Part shown: piece by piece, positions 24,495 to 33,413 of the stretch
Layout: the number at the start of each line of letters is the position of its first letter
Numbering within the stretch: the first letter of the stretch is position 1
NCBI GenBank assembly: GCA_016720805.1
Contig: JADKJZ010000005.1
Location: 80,955 to 144,954 of the forward strand
Reading direction: 5' to 3'
Source of the DNA: Gemmatimonadota bacterium
GTDB lineage: Bacteria > Gemmatimonadota > Gemmatimonadetes > Gemmatimonadales > GWC2-71-9
DNA length: 64,000 nt
Made by a program: the position numbers and the translations under genes
The notes under the pieces: generated by a model
Seen by the model: only the letters and a program-made list of their open reading frames with translations
Database searches by the model: none
What the model was told of the DNA's origin: nothing

Positions 24495-25846
24495 GGCGTC
24501 ACCCCCCGCGGCTCGGCCGCGAGCTCACGCTTCCCCATCGGCACCACCGAGACGATCGCGCGCGGCCCGGTGAGGTATTGCTTGACCACGCGCTGGACAT
24601 CGGCGGGAGTCACGGCGCGCAACCGGTCGAGGTCGCGCTGGAATGCGTCGGGCACGCCCACCTCGAAGAAGTACTGGTTCAACTGGTCGGCCTTCCCGTC
24701 CACCGTCTGGGTGGAGCGCAGGAAGGCGGCCTCGAGCGCATTCTTGGCCTGCTCCATCTCGCGGGCCGTCGGCGGCGCCTCGCCGAGGCGGCGCAGCTCC
24801 TCGTCCACCGCACGCTGGACCGGAGCGATCGGCTTCCCCGGCTTGGGGCGGGCGACGATGTCGAAGTCGCCATCGTACCGCCGATGATCGGGCGACGCCA
24901 TGACCATCGTGGCCGTCTGCTCGTCGTAGACCAGCCGCTTCGTGAGTCGCGCGTTCTTCGACCCGGCGAGAATCATCCGTGCCACCTGCAGCGCGGCGTC
25001 ATCGGGGTCCCACGCCTTGACGGTCGGGAAGACATACTCGAGTTGTGCCACCTGCACCCGGTCCTCGAGGACCAGTGCGGTGTCCCGGGTCATCTTCGGC
25101 CGCGTAGGATTGATCGCGGTAATCGCGGGTCCGCGCGGGATGGCGCTGAAGTAGTGCTTCACCAGCGCGAGCACCGAGTCGTGCTTGACGGCGCCGGCGA
25201 CGGTGATCACGGCGTTGTTCGGCGCATACCAGGTGCGGAAGAAGTCTTTCACGTCCTCGACCGAGGCCGCCGAGAGGTCAACCATCGAGCCGATCACCGG
25301 CCACGAGTACGGATGACCGGCCGGATAGAGCATCCGCGGCAGGTGGTCGGCCACCATGCCGTACGGCTGATTCTCGTAGCTCTGCCGCCGCTCGTTCTTC
25401 ACGATGTCACGCTGGGCATCGACCTTCGCCGAGTCCATCGTCGGCAACAACCATCCCATCCGGTCGGCCTCGAGCCAGAGCATCAGCGGCAGCGCCGACA
25501 CCGGCCCCGACTCGTAGTAGTTGGTGCGGTCTTCGGTCGTGGAGCCGTTGTTGTTGGCGCCGGCCGCCTCGAGGAGCCGATCGAACGCCGGATACACGGC
25601 ATTCTGGGACCCCATGAACATCAGGTGCTCGAAGAGGTGCGCAAAGCCGGTGCGGCCGACCTTCTCCGACCCGGAGCCGGTGTGGTACCAGACGTTGACG
25701 CTGACGATCGGGGTGGACTGGTCCTCGTGCACGATCAGCCGGAGGCCGTTCGGCAGGGTGTCCACGGTGGCGGGGACCTTCAGCCCCTGCGCAGCGAGTG
25801 GAGACGCGCCCAAGAGCAGCGCGAGGGCAAACAGACGGGTGCGCAA
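24491..25846 (-). CDS. M16-family zinc metallopeptidase, catalytic subunit
   Basis: The zinc motif HLFEH is at residues 70-74, followed by the family sequence AGANNNGSTTEDRTNYYES and the downstream NERRQ glutamate. A signal peptide (LFALALLLGASPLAAQ) directs export. M16 peptidases degrade peptides in a closed chamber formed with a partner. The start is TTG at 25846, chosen because GGAGG lies seven bases before it and the signal peptide begins there. It is coupled to the inactive partner gene. Confidence 0.9.
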   Translation of the reverse strand: MRTRLFALALLLGASPLAAQGLKVPATVDTLPNGLRLIVHEDQSTPIVSVNVWYHTGSGSEKVGRTGFAHLFEHLMFMGSQNAVYPAFDRLLEAAGANNNGSTTEDRTNYYESGPVSALPLMLWLEADRMGWLLPTMDSAKVDAQRDIVKNERRQSYENQPYGMVADHLPRMLYPAGHPYSWPVIGSMVDLSAASVEDVKDFFRTWYAPNNAVITVAGAVKHDSVLALVKHYFSAIPRGPAITAINPTRPKMTRDTALVLEDRVQVAQLEYVFPTVKAWDPDDAALQVARMILAGSKNARLTKRLVYDEQTATMVMASPDHRRYDGDFDIVARPKPGKPIAPVQRAVDEELRRLGEAPPTAREMEQAKNALEAAFLRSTQTVDGKADQLNQYFFEVGVPDAFQRDLDRLRAVTPADVQRVVKQYLTGPRAIVSVVPMGKRELAAEPRGVTP

Positions 25847-25867
25847 GCGGAAACCTCCGTGGTTTGG

Positions 25868-25956
25868 GATGATGGATGATGGATGATAGATGATGGATAG
25901 GAGTCGATCCTCCATGATCGATCATCGATGATCGATCATCCTCATCCATCATCCAC
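25868..25956. repeat. Heptamer array 8 (GATGATG left, ATGATCG/ATCATCC right)
   Basis: Four left units (25868-25895) face a right block (25914-25956) that mixes two heptamer types, ATGATCG and ATCATCC. The TGA stop of the beta-CASP nuclease gene (25949-25951) lies inside the right block. Confidence 0.85.
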
Positions 25957-27358
25957 ACTTACAGCGAAACTTCTCCCCATGACTCGGAATCATCACTTCT
26001 CGTACGCCTTCCTCTTCGAGGAGTTTCTTCATCCCGGCGAGGGATTCCGGTTCGCCGTGGACGCAGAAGGCGCGCTGGATCGGGCCGCCCAGGTTGCGCA
26101 CCCAGCGGCGCAATTCATCGCTGCCGGCGTGGGCGGAGTAACCGTCGATCTTGACCACTTCGGCGCCGATGGTGGTTTCGACGCCGAGAATCTTCACGGG
26201 GTTGCGCCCCTCGCTGATCCGCCGCCCCAGCGTGTGCTCCGCCTGGAAGCCGACGAAGAGGATGGCGTTCTTCGGGTCGCCGGCATGGTTCGCCAGGTGG
26301 TGCAGGATCCGCCCCGCCTCCGCCATGCCACTCGCCGAGATGATGATCGCCGGCCCCTGCAGTGCGTTGAGCTTCTTCGACTCCTCGATGTCGCGGACGT
26401 AGTGCACGAGGTGGTTGTCGAAGATCGGGACGCCAGTCTTGATGAACCCCTCGTTCTGGTCGAAGACCTCGGGATGCAGCCGGAAGACGGCGGTCGCCTC
26501 GACGGCGAGCGGTGAGTCGATGTAGATCGGGATCTGCGGAATGCGTGCCGTGTTCGCGAGCTCGTGCAGCGCGTACACCAGCTCCTGCGTCCGTCCCACC
26601 GCGAACGACGGCACCAGGATCTTGCCGCCCCGCGCCGCGACGCGACTCACCACCTCGGCGAGGCGCGCCATCGCGTCCTCGGTGGTGTCGTGCTGCTTGA
26701 GCGCGTAGGTGCTTTCGATGATCAGCGTGTCGATCGCTCCCTTCGGACCGTCCGGATCGCGGATGATCGGCTGACCCCAGCGGCCGATGTCGCCCGAGAA
26801 GACCAACCGGTGCGCCGCCGCGCCACCCGCGCCCGCGATGCTGATGTCCACATTGGCACTGCCGAGGATGTGGCCGGCATCGCGGAAGGTCACCGTGAGA
26901 TCATCGGCGACCTTGAACGGGCGACAGTACGGATGCGCCTCCATCAACTCCTGCACATGGTAGGCGTCGGCCATGGTGTAGAGCGGCTCGGAGCCCGGGC
27001 CGGCGCGTCCCTTCCGCTGCAGGTAGCGGAAGTCGCTCTCCTGGATGTGGGCCGAGTCGGGGAGCATGATGGCGCAGAGATCGCGCGTGGCGGGCGTCGC
27101 GAAGATCGGCTTGTCGAACTGGCGCGCCACCAGCAGCGGCAACCGCCCGCTGTGATCGATGTGCGCGTGCGAGAGAATCACCGCATCCAGTTGGCGCGGA
27201 TCGAACGGCGTCTCGGCGTTGAGGCGATGCGATTCCTCGCGACGCCCCTGGAAGAGGCCGGCGTCGAGCGCCACGCGGTGGCCCCGCCATTCGAGGTGGT
27301 GGCAGGAACCGGTGACTTGGCCGGCGGCGCCCCAGAAGGTCAGCGAGATATCGGTCAT
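25949..27358 (-). CDS. Metallo-beta-lactamase / beta-CASP RNA nuclease (active)
   Basis: This 469-residue protein has all metal ligands of the CPSF73-like family: H64-A-H66-I-D68-H69, H163 (DAGHILGS), D190 (SGDIG), and the C-terminal YSAHAGSDEL and VHGE motifs. Motif A keeps its acidic residue (IESTYA). Such enzymes are RNA endo/5'-exonucleases in the cytoplasm. It is the last gene of an operon with upp, a degenerate paralogue and ydcF, and overlaps ydcF by four bases. ATG 27358 is used. Confidence 0.9.
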   Translation of the reverse strand: MTDISLTFWGAAGQVTGSCHHLEWRGHRVALDAGLFQGRREESHRLNAETPFDPRQLDAVILSHAHIDHSGRLPLLVARQFDKPIFATPATRDLCAIMLPDSAHIQESDFRYLQRKGRAGPGSEPLYTMADAYHVQELMEAHPYCRPFKVADDLTVTFRDAGHILGSANVDISIAGAGGAAAHRLVFSGDIGRWGQPIIRDPDGPKGAIDTLIIESTYALKQHDTTEDAMARLAEVVSRVAARGGKILVPSFAVGRTQELVYALHELANTARIPQIPIYIDSPLAVEATAVFRLHPEVFDQNEGFIKTGVPIFDNHLVHYVRDIEESKKLNALQGPAIIISASGMAEAGRILHHLANHAGDPKNAILFVGFQAEHTLGRRISEGRNPVKILGVETTIGAEVVKIDGYSAHAGSDELRRWVRNLGGPIQRAFCVHGEPESLAGMKKLLEEEGVREVMIPSHGEKFRCKCG

Positions 27359-27897
27359 CGGAAGAACCCCTGCAACACGAGAATCGGCAGCTTGCCAGCT
27401 TCGGCGAGGAGGTATTGCAGCTCCGTGCCGAAGCGTCGAGAGATCGGGGAGGTCGCCGTCGGCGACGTCCAGGCCTCGAGACCGAGGCGGCGCGCCTCGA
27501 TCCGCAACCGGGCCAGATGGAAAGGATCGGAGACGAGGATCGCCCGGTTGAGCCCCTCGCCGTGGAGATAGTTCGCGACGGCGGTCATCGATCCCGCCGT
27601 GGTGCGCCCCTCTGGCGCCACCGCAATCGAGGTCGCCGGAATCCCGACGCTGACGAGGTAGCGCTGGCCGGCGGTCGCCTCGCTCATCCGGTCGCCCTCG
27701 ACAATGCCACCGGTAACGACGATCAACTCGGCGTACCCTGCACGGAAGAGGACGGCGGCGTGGTCGAGGCGGGCCTGCAGGACGGGCGAGGGGCGGCCGT
27801 TGTACTGGGCGGCGCCGAGCACGACGATGGCATCGGCCTGATAGCGCTGGTCCTGGCGAGAGACGACCAGGACCGCGAAGAAGGAAAGCAGATACAC
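27355..27897 (-). CDS. YdcF-family protein (DUF218)
   Basis: The protein carries the DUF218 signatures ADAIVVLGAAQYNGRPSPVLQARLDHA, VVTGGIVEGDRMSEA and ILVSDPFHLARLR. Family members such as SanA, ElyC and YdcF act in envelope biogenesis and vancomycin resistance. The GTG at 27897 starts inside a hydrophobic helix; the same frame continues upstream as AAFAAAIAS back to a CTG overlapping the previous stop. The true start may therefore be a non-standard codon near 27951, giving a full membrane anchor. Confidence 0.8.
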   Translation of the reverse strand: MYLLSFFAVLVVSRQDQRYQADAIVVLGAAQYNGRPSPVLQARLDHAAVLFRAGYAELIVVTGGIVEGDRMSEATAGQRYLVSVGIPATSIAVAPEGRTTAGSMTAVANYLHGEGLNRAILVSDPFHLARLRIEARRLGLEAWTSPTATSPISRRFGTELQYLLAEAGKLPILVLQGFFR

Positions 27898-27947
27898 GCT
27901 GGCGATTGCCGCAGCGAACGCCGCGACCCAGGCCTGCCGGCGGTTGC

Positions 27948-29306
27948 TCAGAAGGGGAACGATTCCCCCTGCCGCGGGACGATGACGTCGCGTACGCCCT
28001 CCTCCCGGAGAATGGTGACCATGATGGCCACGGCCAGGTCATCGCCGTGCACGACGAAGGCGCGCTTGATGGGGCCACCGAGGGCGCGGAGCCAGGTGCG
28101 CATCTCCTCGCCGTCGGCATGCCCCGAATAGGCGGTGAGGGTCTCGATGCCGGCCCGACGCTGGACCGACTCCCCGAGGATGGTGACCTCGCTGGCCCCC
28201 TCCTGCAGCAATCGTCCGACCGACTCTTCCTCGTTGGGTGCCAGGAAGATCACGGTATGGCGCTCGTCGCCCAGGCAGCGGCGCAGGTGATGCGCGGCGC
28301 GCCCGGTATCGCCGCTCTCGCCCGGGGCGATGATGATCGCCGGACCGGTGTGCCCATCGAGCCGCAGCCGGTCGGCGTCGCCGCGCACATAGTGGAGCAG
28401 GGCGTGATCGAACGGCCCACCGACTTCGGCATACGCCCGCTCGCCGATGCCGAGGGACTCCGGATGCAGCCGCATCATCGTCGGAAGGCAGACGTCGGTC
28501 GCGGAGTCGATCCAGATCGGCAATTCGGGGAGCTGGCCGCGCCGCCAGAGCGTCTGGACGGTGCGGATCAGCTCCTGCACCGGGCCGAGCGACGACGCCG
28601 GGATGATCACCTGACCACCACGTGCGGTGGTGTCGCGAATGATGGTCGCCAAATGCTGTTGCGCATCGGCGAACATTCCGTGCGACGCGTGCGCGAACGG
28701 CGAGCCGAGAATCAGCGTGTCGACTTCGCCCGGCATCACTTCCGGATCGGGGAGCAGCGCCGACCCGGAGCGGCCGATGCAGCCGCTGTAGATGATGCGG
28801 TGCGAGCCACCCTCGCCGGTGCGCAACTCGATCGAGGTCGAGCCGAGGATGTGGCCGGCGTCGAACATCTCGAAGACCAGGTTGCGACGAAGGTGGAGCG
28901 GGCGGTGCGTCGGCTGGCCGACGAATCGCTGTTGCGTCGCGATGACATCCTTGAGGCCGTACAGCGGCTCGCCATGATTCGCCGCGAGTTCCATCGCCGC
29001 TTCGGCGAGGAGAATGGCGGCGGTGTCGCGCGTCGCCGGCGTACCGTAGATCGGGCCATCGAAGCCGTGTCGCACCAGCTGCGGCGTGCGGCCGGAGTAG
29101 GCGAGGCCGGCCTGCGAGAGGAGAATCGCATCGACCTTGCGTGGGTCGAGGGGCAGCTCGCGATTCAGTGCGTCGGTGGTGGCGACGTTCCCCTGGAAGA
29201 GGCCGGCGTCGAGCAGGATGCGCGCGCCCGCCGCCTCGAGGAGAATCATCGAGCCGGTCGACGTCGCGGCGCCACCGAAGAAGGTCAACGTCCGAGGAGC
29301 GCTCAT
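27948..29306 (-). CDS. Degenerate beta-CASP protein, predicted non-catalytic
   Basis: This 452-residue paralogue of the nuclease at 25949 keeps the fold and the DAGHILGS, SGHADGEEM and VVHGDD segments. It has lost the metal site: the HAHIDH position reads Q65-A-G-L-A69-Y70, the SGDIG aspartate is Cys (SGCIG), and the motif-A acid is Gly (LILGSPFA). It should not cleave RNA alone. By analogy with eukaryotic CPSF100 beside CPSF73, it may be a structural partner of the active enzyme in the same operon. That pairing is an inference. Confidence 0.85.
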   Translation of the reverse strand: MSAPRTLTFFGGAATSTGSMILLEAAGARILLDAGLFQGNVATTDALNRELPLDPRKVDAILLSQAGLAYSGRTPQLVRHGFDGPIYGTPATRDTAAILLAEAAMELAANHGEPLYGLKDVIATQQRFVGQPTHRPLHLRRNLVFEMFDAGHILGSTSIELRTGEGGSHRIIYSGCIGRSGSALLPDPEVMPGEVDTLILGSPFAHASHGMFADAQQHLATIIRDTTARGGQVIIPASSLGPVQELIRTVQTLWRRGQLPELPIWIDSATDVCLPTMMRLHPESLGIGERAYAEVGGPFDHALLHYVRGDADRLRLDGHTGPAIIIAPGESGDTGRAAHHLRRCLGDERHTVIFLAPNEEESVGRLLQEGASEVTILGESVQRRAGIETLTAYSGHADGEEMRTWLRALGGPIKRAFVVHGDDLAVAIMVTILREEGVRDVIVPRQGESFPF

Positions 29307-29944
29307 CGTGTCCCGAAGAGGCGGTCGCCGGCATCGCCGAGACCAGGGAGGATGTAGCCATCGGCGTTGAGTTGCCGATCAAGGGCAGCAGCGTACACCG
29401 GAACATCCGGGTGGGCGGCCGTGAAGGTGGCCACCCCTTCCGGGACGGCGACCAGGCAGATCAGCGCGATTTCCTTCGCGCCGGCCCGCTTGAGCTCGGT
29501 GGCCGCCTCGACAGCCGATCCACCAGTGGCCAGCATCGGATCGAGGAGGAAGAATCTGTGCTCCTCCACCGGAGTCGGCACCTTGAAGTAATAGGAGACC
29601 GGCTTGAGCGTGTCATGATCGCGAAAGAGGCCGATGTGACCGACCCGCGCGTTCGGGATCAACTGCACCACGGCCTCGACCATGCCGAGCCCGGCGCGGA
29701 GGATCGGCACCAGCGCCACCTTCGCGGCCAGCGTCTCGCCGGTCATCGTTTCGAGCGGCGTGACCACCTCGACCGGTGACGTCGGCAGGTCGCGGGTCAC
29801 TTCATAGGTCATCAACGCCGCGATCTCGCCGACCAGCTGCTTGAAGTCGCGTGACGTGGTGGTGGCCGCGCGAAGCAGCGCCATCTTGTGGCGAATCAGC
29901 GGGTGATCGAGGACCGTGAGGCCGCGGGGCATCTGGGCGGACAT
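29303..29944 (-). CDS. upp: Uracil phosphoribosyltransferase
   Basis: Upp makes UMP from uracil and PRPP in pyrimidine salvage. The PRPP loop DPMLATGGSA, the N-terminal HPLIRHKMALLR and the uracil-binding GYILPGLGDAGDRLFG are all present. Length (213) is normal. It is the first gene of an operon and its stop overlaps the start of the degenerate beta-CASP gene by four bases. Confidence 0.95.
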   Translation of the reverse strand: MSAQMPRGLTVLDHPLIRHKMALLRAATTTSRDFKQLVGEIAALMTYEVTRDLPTSPVEVVTPLETMTGETLAAKVALVPILRAGLGMVEAVVQLIPNARVGHIGLFRDHDTLKPVSYYFKVPTPVEEHRFFLLDPMLATGGSAVEAATELKRAGAKEIALICLVAVPEGVATFTAAHPDVPVYAAALDRQLNADGYILPGLGDAGDRLFGTR

Positions 29945-30041
29945 TCCTCAATGATCTCGCCGCGCCGGGGTGTTGGCAATGCGGGGGCCGCTCACCGATA
30001 CTTGGAGCATCCCCGGAGACCCTCCCGTCTGGAGTCCACTC

Positions 30042-30962
30042 ATGCGTCGCGCCGCGTCCCTTGCCGTCCTGCTGGCCCTTGCTGCTGCCCCGGCCGCAGC
30101 GGCCCAGAGCAACCCGTTCAAGCTCCCGATCCGCTCCCTCCCGGCCTACACCGTCGAGTACAGCTACGGCGGCGACATGACCGGCAGCGGACGTTCCACG
30201 TCGGGCGGCGACAAGATGGCGTCGCGCTCGACCATGACCGGGAAGTTCTTCGGCAAGAGCGCCACCACGACCAGTTGGTCGCTCACCGACCCCGAAGTGA
30301 TCTGGAACGCCGATCTCGACAAGAAGAAGGGGACCAAGATGGTCAACCCGCTGCCGAGCATGGCGAAGGCGTATGACGAGCTCGATGGGGCAGGGAAGGC
30401 GCGCTTCCAGGAGAACATCCAGTCGATGGCGGCGTTCGTGACGCGCGCACTGCCGGGCACGCCGTTCGAGGGGAAGTCGGCCGGCACGAAGACGATTGCG
30501 GGGGAGACCTGCACCGTGAAGCAGTTCGGCGCGTTCACCTTCTGCACCATGGACAAGGCGCCGGTCGCGCTCTACAGCGCGGGGTCGATGCTCTGCGTGA
30601 ACTTCGAGCAGACCGCCACCAGCGTGACGCGTACCACCGATGCAACGCTCTTCGAACCGCCCGCGGGCATCAAGTGGACCGAGGACCTTGATCGGGTGCG
30701 CGCCGATTCCTCCGCCCGCGCCTGGATTCAGCAGCTGGCATCGAAGGAGCTGGCCGACTCGCTCGCCGCGGCGAAGACTAAGGCGAAGGAAGCCGGTGCC
30801 GGCGAAGGCGAGATGACCCCCGAGCAGCAGAAGCAGATGTGCGACGCCCTCAAGAACTTCGACCTCGGCAAGGCGATGTCGAACGCCTTCAAGAACGCGA
30901 TGGCCGACGCCGGCAAGAACGCCCTGAAGAGCGGGCTCCGCGGGCTGATCAAGCGGCCGTGA
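30042..30962 (+). CDS. Exported protein of unknown function
   Basis: A signal peptide (MRRAASLAVLLALAAAPAAAAQ) precedes a roughly 285-residue soluble part. The region has two Cys pairs (ETCTVKQFGAFTFC and SMLC), which suggests disulphides outside the cytoplasm. A lysine/alanine-rich C-terminus (KELADSLAAAKTKAKEAG) is likely helical. I do not recognise a family. ATG 30042 is chosen because it begins the signal peptide. Confidence 0.6.
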   Translation: MRRAASLAVLLALAAAPAAAAQSNPFKLPIRSLPAYTVEYSYGGDMTGSGRSTSGGDKMASRSTMTGKFFGKSATTTSWSLTDPEVIWNADLDKKKGTKMVNPLPSMAKAYDELDGAGKARFQENIQSMAAFVTRALPGTPFEGKSAGTKTIAGETCTVKQFGAFTFCTMDKAPVALYSAGSMLCVNFEQTATSVTRTTDATLFEPPAGIKWTEDLDRVRADSSARAWIQQLASKELADSLAAAKTKAKEAGAGEGEMTPEQQKQMCDALKNFDLGKAMSNAFKNAMADAGKNALKSGLRGLIKRP

Positions 30963-31414
30963 GCCACGACGCCCTCGACGCGCTCCGGCGGGTCTGGCAG
31001 GAAGAACTGCCGATCACCGGGGCGCTCGGGATCGCGGTCGTCTCGGCGCCGCCGGGCGCGCTGGTCCTGCAGATGCCGCTGGCCCCCAATCGCAACCACA
31101 AGGGAACCGCATTCGCCGGTTCCCTTTCGGCGTTGACGACGCTCGCGGGCTGGAGTCTGCTCTGGCTGGCGCTCCGCGAGGCGGGCGACCATGCCCACGT
31201 GGTGATCCAGGACTCGACCATGCGCTACCTGCGGCCGGTGCATAGCGACGCCTTGGCGACCGCCGAGGCACCGGGCGTTGCAGCGATGAACCATTTTTGG
31301 GCGGCGCTGCGCCGGCATGGCCGGGGGCGGGTGACCGTCCAGGTCGTGGTGCGGGACGCCGCCGGGGTGGAGGTGGCGGCCATGACGGGGCGGTACGTGG
31401 TGGTGCGGGCGTAG
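30959..31414 (+). CDS. Hotdog-fold thioesterase, YiiD_C type
   Basis: This 151-residue protein matches the thioesterase-like domain of YiiD: PITGALGIAVVSAPPGALVLQMPLAPNRNHKGTAFAGSL, with N-H-K-G-T-A-F-A-G-S as the hotdog helix signature, then MNHFWAALRRHGRGRVTVQVVV. The substrate is unknown, probably an acyl-CoA or acyl-ACP. GTG 30959 overlaps the previous stop as GTGA. Its TAG stop (31412-31414) is the TAG of a GC palindrome. Confidence 0.8.
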   Translation: MSHDALDALRRVWQEELPITGALGIAVVSAPPGALVLQMPLAPNRNHKGTAFAGSLSALTTLAGWSLLWLALREAGDHAHVVIQDSTMRYLRPVHSDALATAEAPGVAAMNHFWAALRRHGRGRVTVQVVVRDAAGVEVAAMTGRYVVVRA

Positions 31415-31437
31415 GGGCGACGCATGCGTCGCCCTTA
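31412..31437. repeat. GC palindrome, core I, supplying a stop codon
   Basis: TAGGGGCGACGCATGCGTCG followed by CCCTTA. The first three bases are the stop codon of the thioesterase gene. Confidence 0.9.
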
Positions 31438-31482
31438 CACATGGGGATATCTGCCTGGTCGGGCTGGTGTCGATGTGTGTTC

Positions 31483-31502
31483 GGGCGACGCACGCGTCGC
31501 CC
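31483..31502. repeat. GC palindrome, core I variant
   Basis: GGGCGACGCACGCGTCGCCC lies 46 bp after the previous copy, in the gap before clpP. One central base differs. Confidence 0.85.
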
Positions 31503-31609
31503 GGCCCCCCGTGCCCCTGCCGCCCGCGCCGCGACGCGGCTAGGGTTCAGCGATTCTGCGGGGTGCGTCCCACCCTGCCCGGCAGCACTCCTACCATGAT
31601 GTGAATCCC

Positions 31610-32212
31610 ATGGCCGATACCGAGACCCCCGAGACCCCCGAGACGCCCGAAGCGGCGGCTGCCGCGAGCGCACCGATCGCCCAGCGCCTCTTCGACGCCC
31701 GCACCATCATCATTTCGGGCGAGATCACGCAGAAGTTGGCCGCCCGCGTGATGGCCGAGCTGCTGGCGCTCTCGGCCGCCTCGGCCACCGAGCCGATCAC
31801 CATCTATATCAATTCGCAGGGTGGCCACGTCGAGGCGGGCGACACCATCCACGACATGATCCGCTTCGTGACCCCGCAGATCCGGATGGTCGGCACCGGC
31901 TGGGTCGCCAGCGCCGGCGCCCTGATCTTCGTCTCGGTCCCGGTCACCCAGCGCTACTGCCTCCCCAACACCCGCTTCCTGCTGCACCAGCCGGCCGGCG
32001 GCGCGGGCGGCACCGCCTCCGACATCGCCATCGAGGCGCGCGAGATCGTCAAGATGCGCGAGCGGCTCAACCTGATCTTCGCGCGCGAGACCGGGCAGCC
32101 GGTCTCCCGGATCGAGGACGACACCCACCGCAACTTCTGGCTCGGCGCCGAGGAAGCGAAGGCCTACGGCCTGGTGGGGAGCATCATCGGGAAGGCCACG
32201 GAACTCCCCTAA
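31610..32212 (+). CDS. clpP: ATP-dependent Clp protease proteolytic subunit
   Basis: The Ser-His-Asp triad is intact: Ser101 (GTGWVASAGA), His126 (RFLLHQPAG) and Asp171 (IEDDTHRNF). The protein forms the proteolytic chamber that works with a Clp ATPase, none of which is encoded nearby. The N-terminus carries a 9-base tandem (ETP repeats, residues 5-13), which may lengthen or shorten by slippage. A GTG nine bases upstream is an alternative start. The Gly-Trp before the Ser motif differs from the usual MA/AS, so this may be a second, specialised ClpP. Confidence 0.92.
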   Translation: MADTETPETPETPEAAAAASAPIAQRLFDARTIIISGEITQKLAARVMAELLALSAASATEPITIYINSQGGHVEAGDTIHDMIRFVTPQIRMVGTGWVASAGALIFVSVPVTQRYCLPNTRFLLHQPAGGAGGTASDIAIEAREIVKMRERLNLIFARETGQPVSRIEDDTHRNFWLGAEEAKAYGLVGSIIGKATELP

Positions 32213-32234
32213 GCGGGCGGATCGCCGGAGGTAC

Positions 32235-32254
32235 GGGCGCAGCATGCTGCGCCC
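32235..32254. repeat. GC palindrome, core II
   Basis: A perfect copy of the 20-base core II palindrome lies 22 bp after clpP. Confidence 0.9.
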
Positions 32255-32309
32255 ATACCCATCGGGATCCTCGCGCGGCGTTGAGATTGCGGCTTTGGGC
32301 CCCGGGCGG

Positions 32310-32315
32310 TACACT
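32310..32315 (+). promoter_or_regulatory. -10 candidate TACACT
   Basis: TACACT lies 31 nt before the ATG at 32341 and follows the TAnnYT pattern seen before other genes. Confidence 0.3.
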
Positions 32316-32340
32316 CTCCGCCCCGTTCCCGAGGATCTCG

Positions 32341-32652
32341 ATGTCCAGTTGCCGCCTCTCCGGTGTCGTCCGCGACCCGAGTGGCTCCCCCGTCCGCAGC
32401 GCCCTGGTGGTCCTCCTCCCCACCGGGGTGGGGACGGTCACGGGCGTGGGCGGGGAATTCGCCTTGCACCTCCCACCCGGGCGATTCCGGTTGCAGGTCC
32501 AGGCCGCCGGCTACAAGTGGGAAGAGAGCGAGGAGTTGCACCTGAGCCGCGGCGCCGTCGTGCGGCAGGAAATCGTCCTCACGCCCCGCCATCCCGCCGC
32601 CAATCTGCGCCCCTGGCGCGAACGACTCGGCCCCCGCGCCTCGCTGCGCTGA
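32341..32652 (+). CDS. Carboxypeptidase regulatory-like domain protein
   Basis: This 103-residue protein is a single carboxypeptidase regulatory-like (CarboxypepD_reg) fold: CRLSGVVRDPSGSPVRSALVVLLPTG...FALHLPPGRFRLQVQAAGYK. It has no signal peptide, which is unusual for a domain found mostly in secreted or outer-membrane proteins. The function is unknown. Confidence 0.7.
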   Translation: MSSCRLSGVVRDPSGSPVRSALVVLLPTGVGTVTGVGGEFALHLPPGRFRLQVQAAGYKWEESEELHLSRGAVVRQEIVLTPRHPAANLRPWRERLGPRASLR

Positions 32653-32682
32653 CCACCCGCGCGCGCTGGACGGCACTCGCCC

Positions 32683-32688
32683 TATCTT
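32683..32688 (+). promoter_or_regulatory. -10 candidate TATCTT
   Basis: TATCTT lies about 44 nt before the start of the exported protein gene at 32729-32732. Confidence 0.35.
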
Positions 32689-32728
32689 TCCCGACATTGT
32701 CCCACCCCACCCCCATGCTCCAGAGGCC

Positions 32729-33337
32729 GTGATGCGCGCGTCCGCTCTCCTGCTGCTCCCGATGCTGGCCCTTCCGCTCGCCGCCCAGACCCCGGCGGCC
32801 CCCGCGGCGCCAGTCGTGATCCCGCCCGCTGCGGAGCAGATCGCCAAGGCGGTCCTGCCGCTGCCCGCCGAGTTCCGCGCCGATGCCTCGGTCCTCGGGT
32901 ACAACGCGGCCGGCGACCTCGTGTCGCTGCGCAAGGGCACCGGCGGCATGCTCTGCCTCGCCGATGATCCGAAGGATGCCGATTACCATGGCGCCTGCTA
33001 CCAGAAGTCGCTCGAGCCGTTCATGGCGCGCGGCCGCGCGCTCCGCGCCAAGGGGGTGAAGGGCGGCGAAGTGGACTCAGTGCGCTTTAAGGAAGTGAAG
33101 AGCGGCAAGTTGCCGATGCCGAAGGCCGGCGCGCTCTGGCAGCTCTTCGGGCCGCACAGCGGCGTCGACGCGGCGGCCGGCACCTACACCAAGGAAGTCC
33201 GCGCGCTGTACGTGATCTACATGCCGTTCGCGACGCCGGCGAGCACCGGCATTCCGTCGAAGGGCGCGCCCGGCATGCCGTGGCTGATGTTCCCCGGGAC
33301 GCCGAAGGCGCACATCATGTTGACGCCGACGATGTAA
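32729..33337 (+). CDS. Exported protein of unknown function
   Basis: A signal peptide (ASALLLLPMLALPLAAQ) precedes about 180 residues containing LGYNAAGDLVSLRKGTGGMLCLADDP, then a conserved-looking LWQLFGPHSGVDAAAGTY and YVIYMPFATPASTGI. No family is recognised. The GTG at 32729 and an ATG at 32732 are equivalent starts. Confidence 0.6.
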   Translation: MMRASALLLLPMLALPLAAQTPAAPAAPVVIPPAAEQIAKAVLPLPAEFRADASVLGYNAAGDLVSLRKGTGGMLCLADDPKDADYHGACYQKSLEPFMARGRALRAKGVKGGEVDSVRFKEVKSGKLPMPKAGALWQLFGPHSGVDAAAGTYTKEVRALYVIYMPFATPASTGIPSKGAPGMPWLMFPGTPKAHIMLTPTM

Positions 33338-33344
33338 GGACACG

Positions 33345-33404
33345 GTGACCCGGCACAGCGAACCGTGGATACGCCGGGTCACTCGGTCACTGATCACCGT
33401 TCGC
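33345..33404. repeat. Degenerate heptamer array 9 (GGTCACT type)
   Basis: GGTGACC on the left faces GGTCACT, GGTCACT and GATCACC on the right. The period is 7-8 bases and units are degraded. It lies between the stop at 33337 and the DinB start at 33414. Confidence 0.5.
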
Positions 33405-33413
33405 CTTTCTCCG

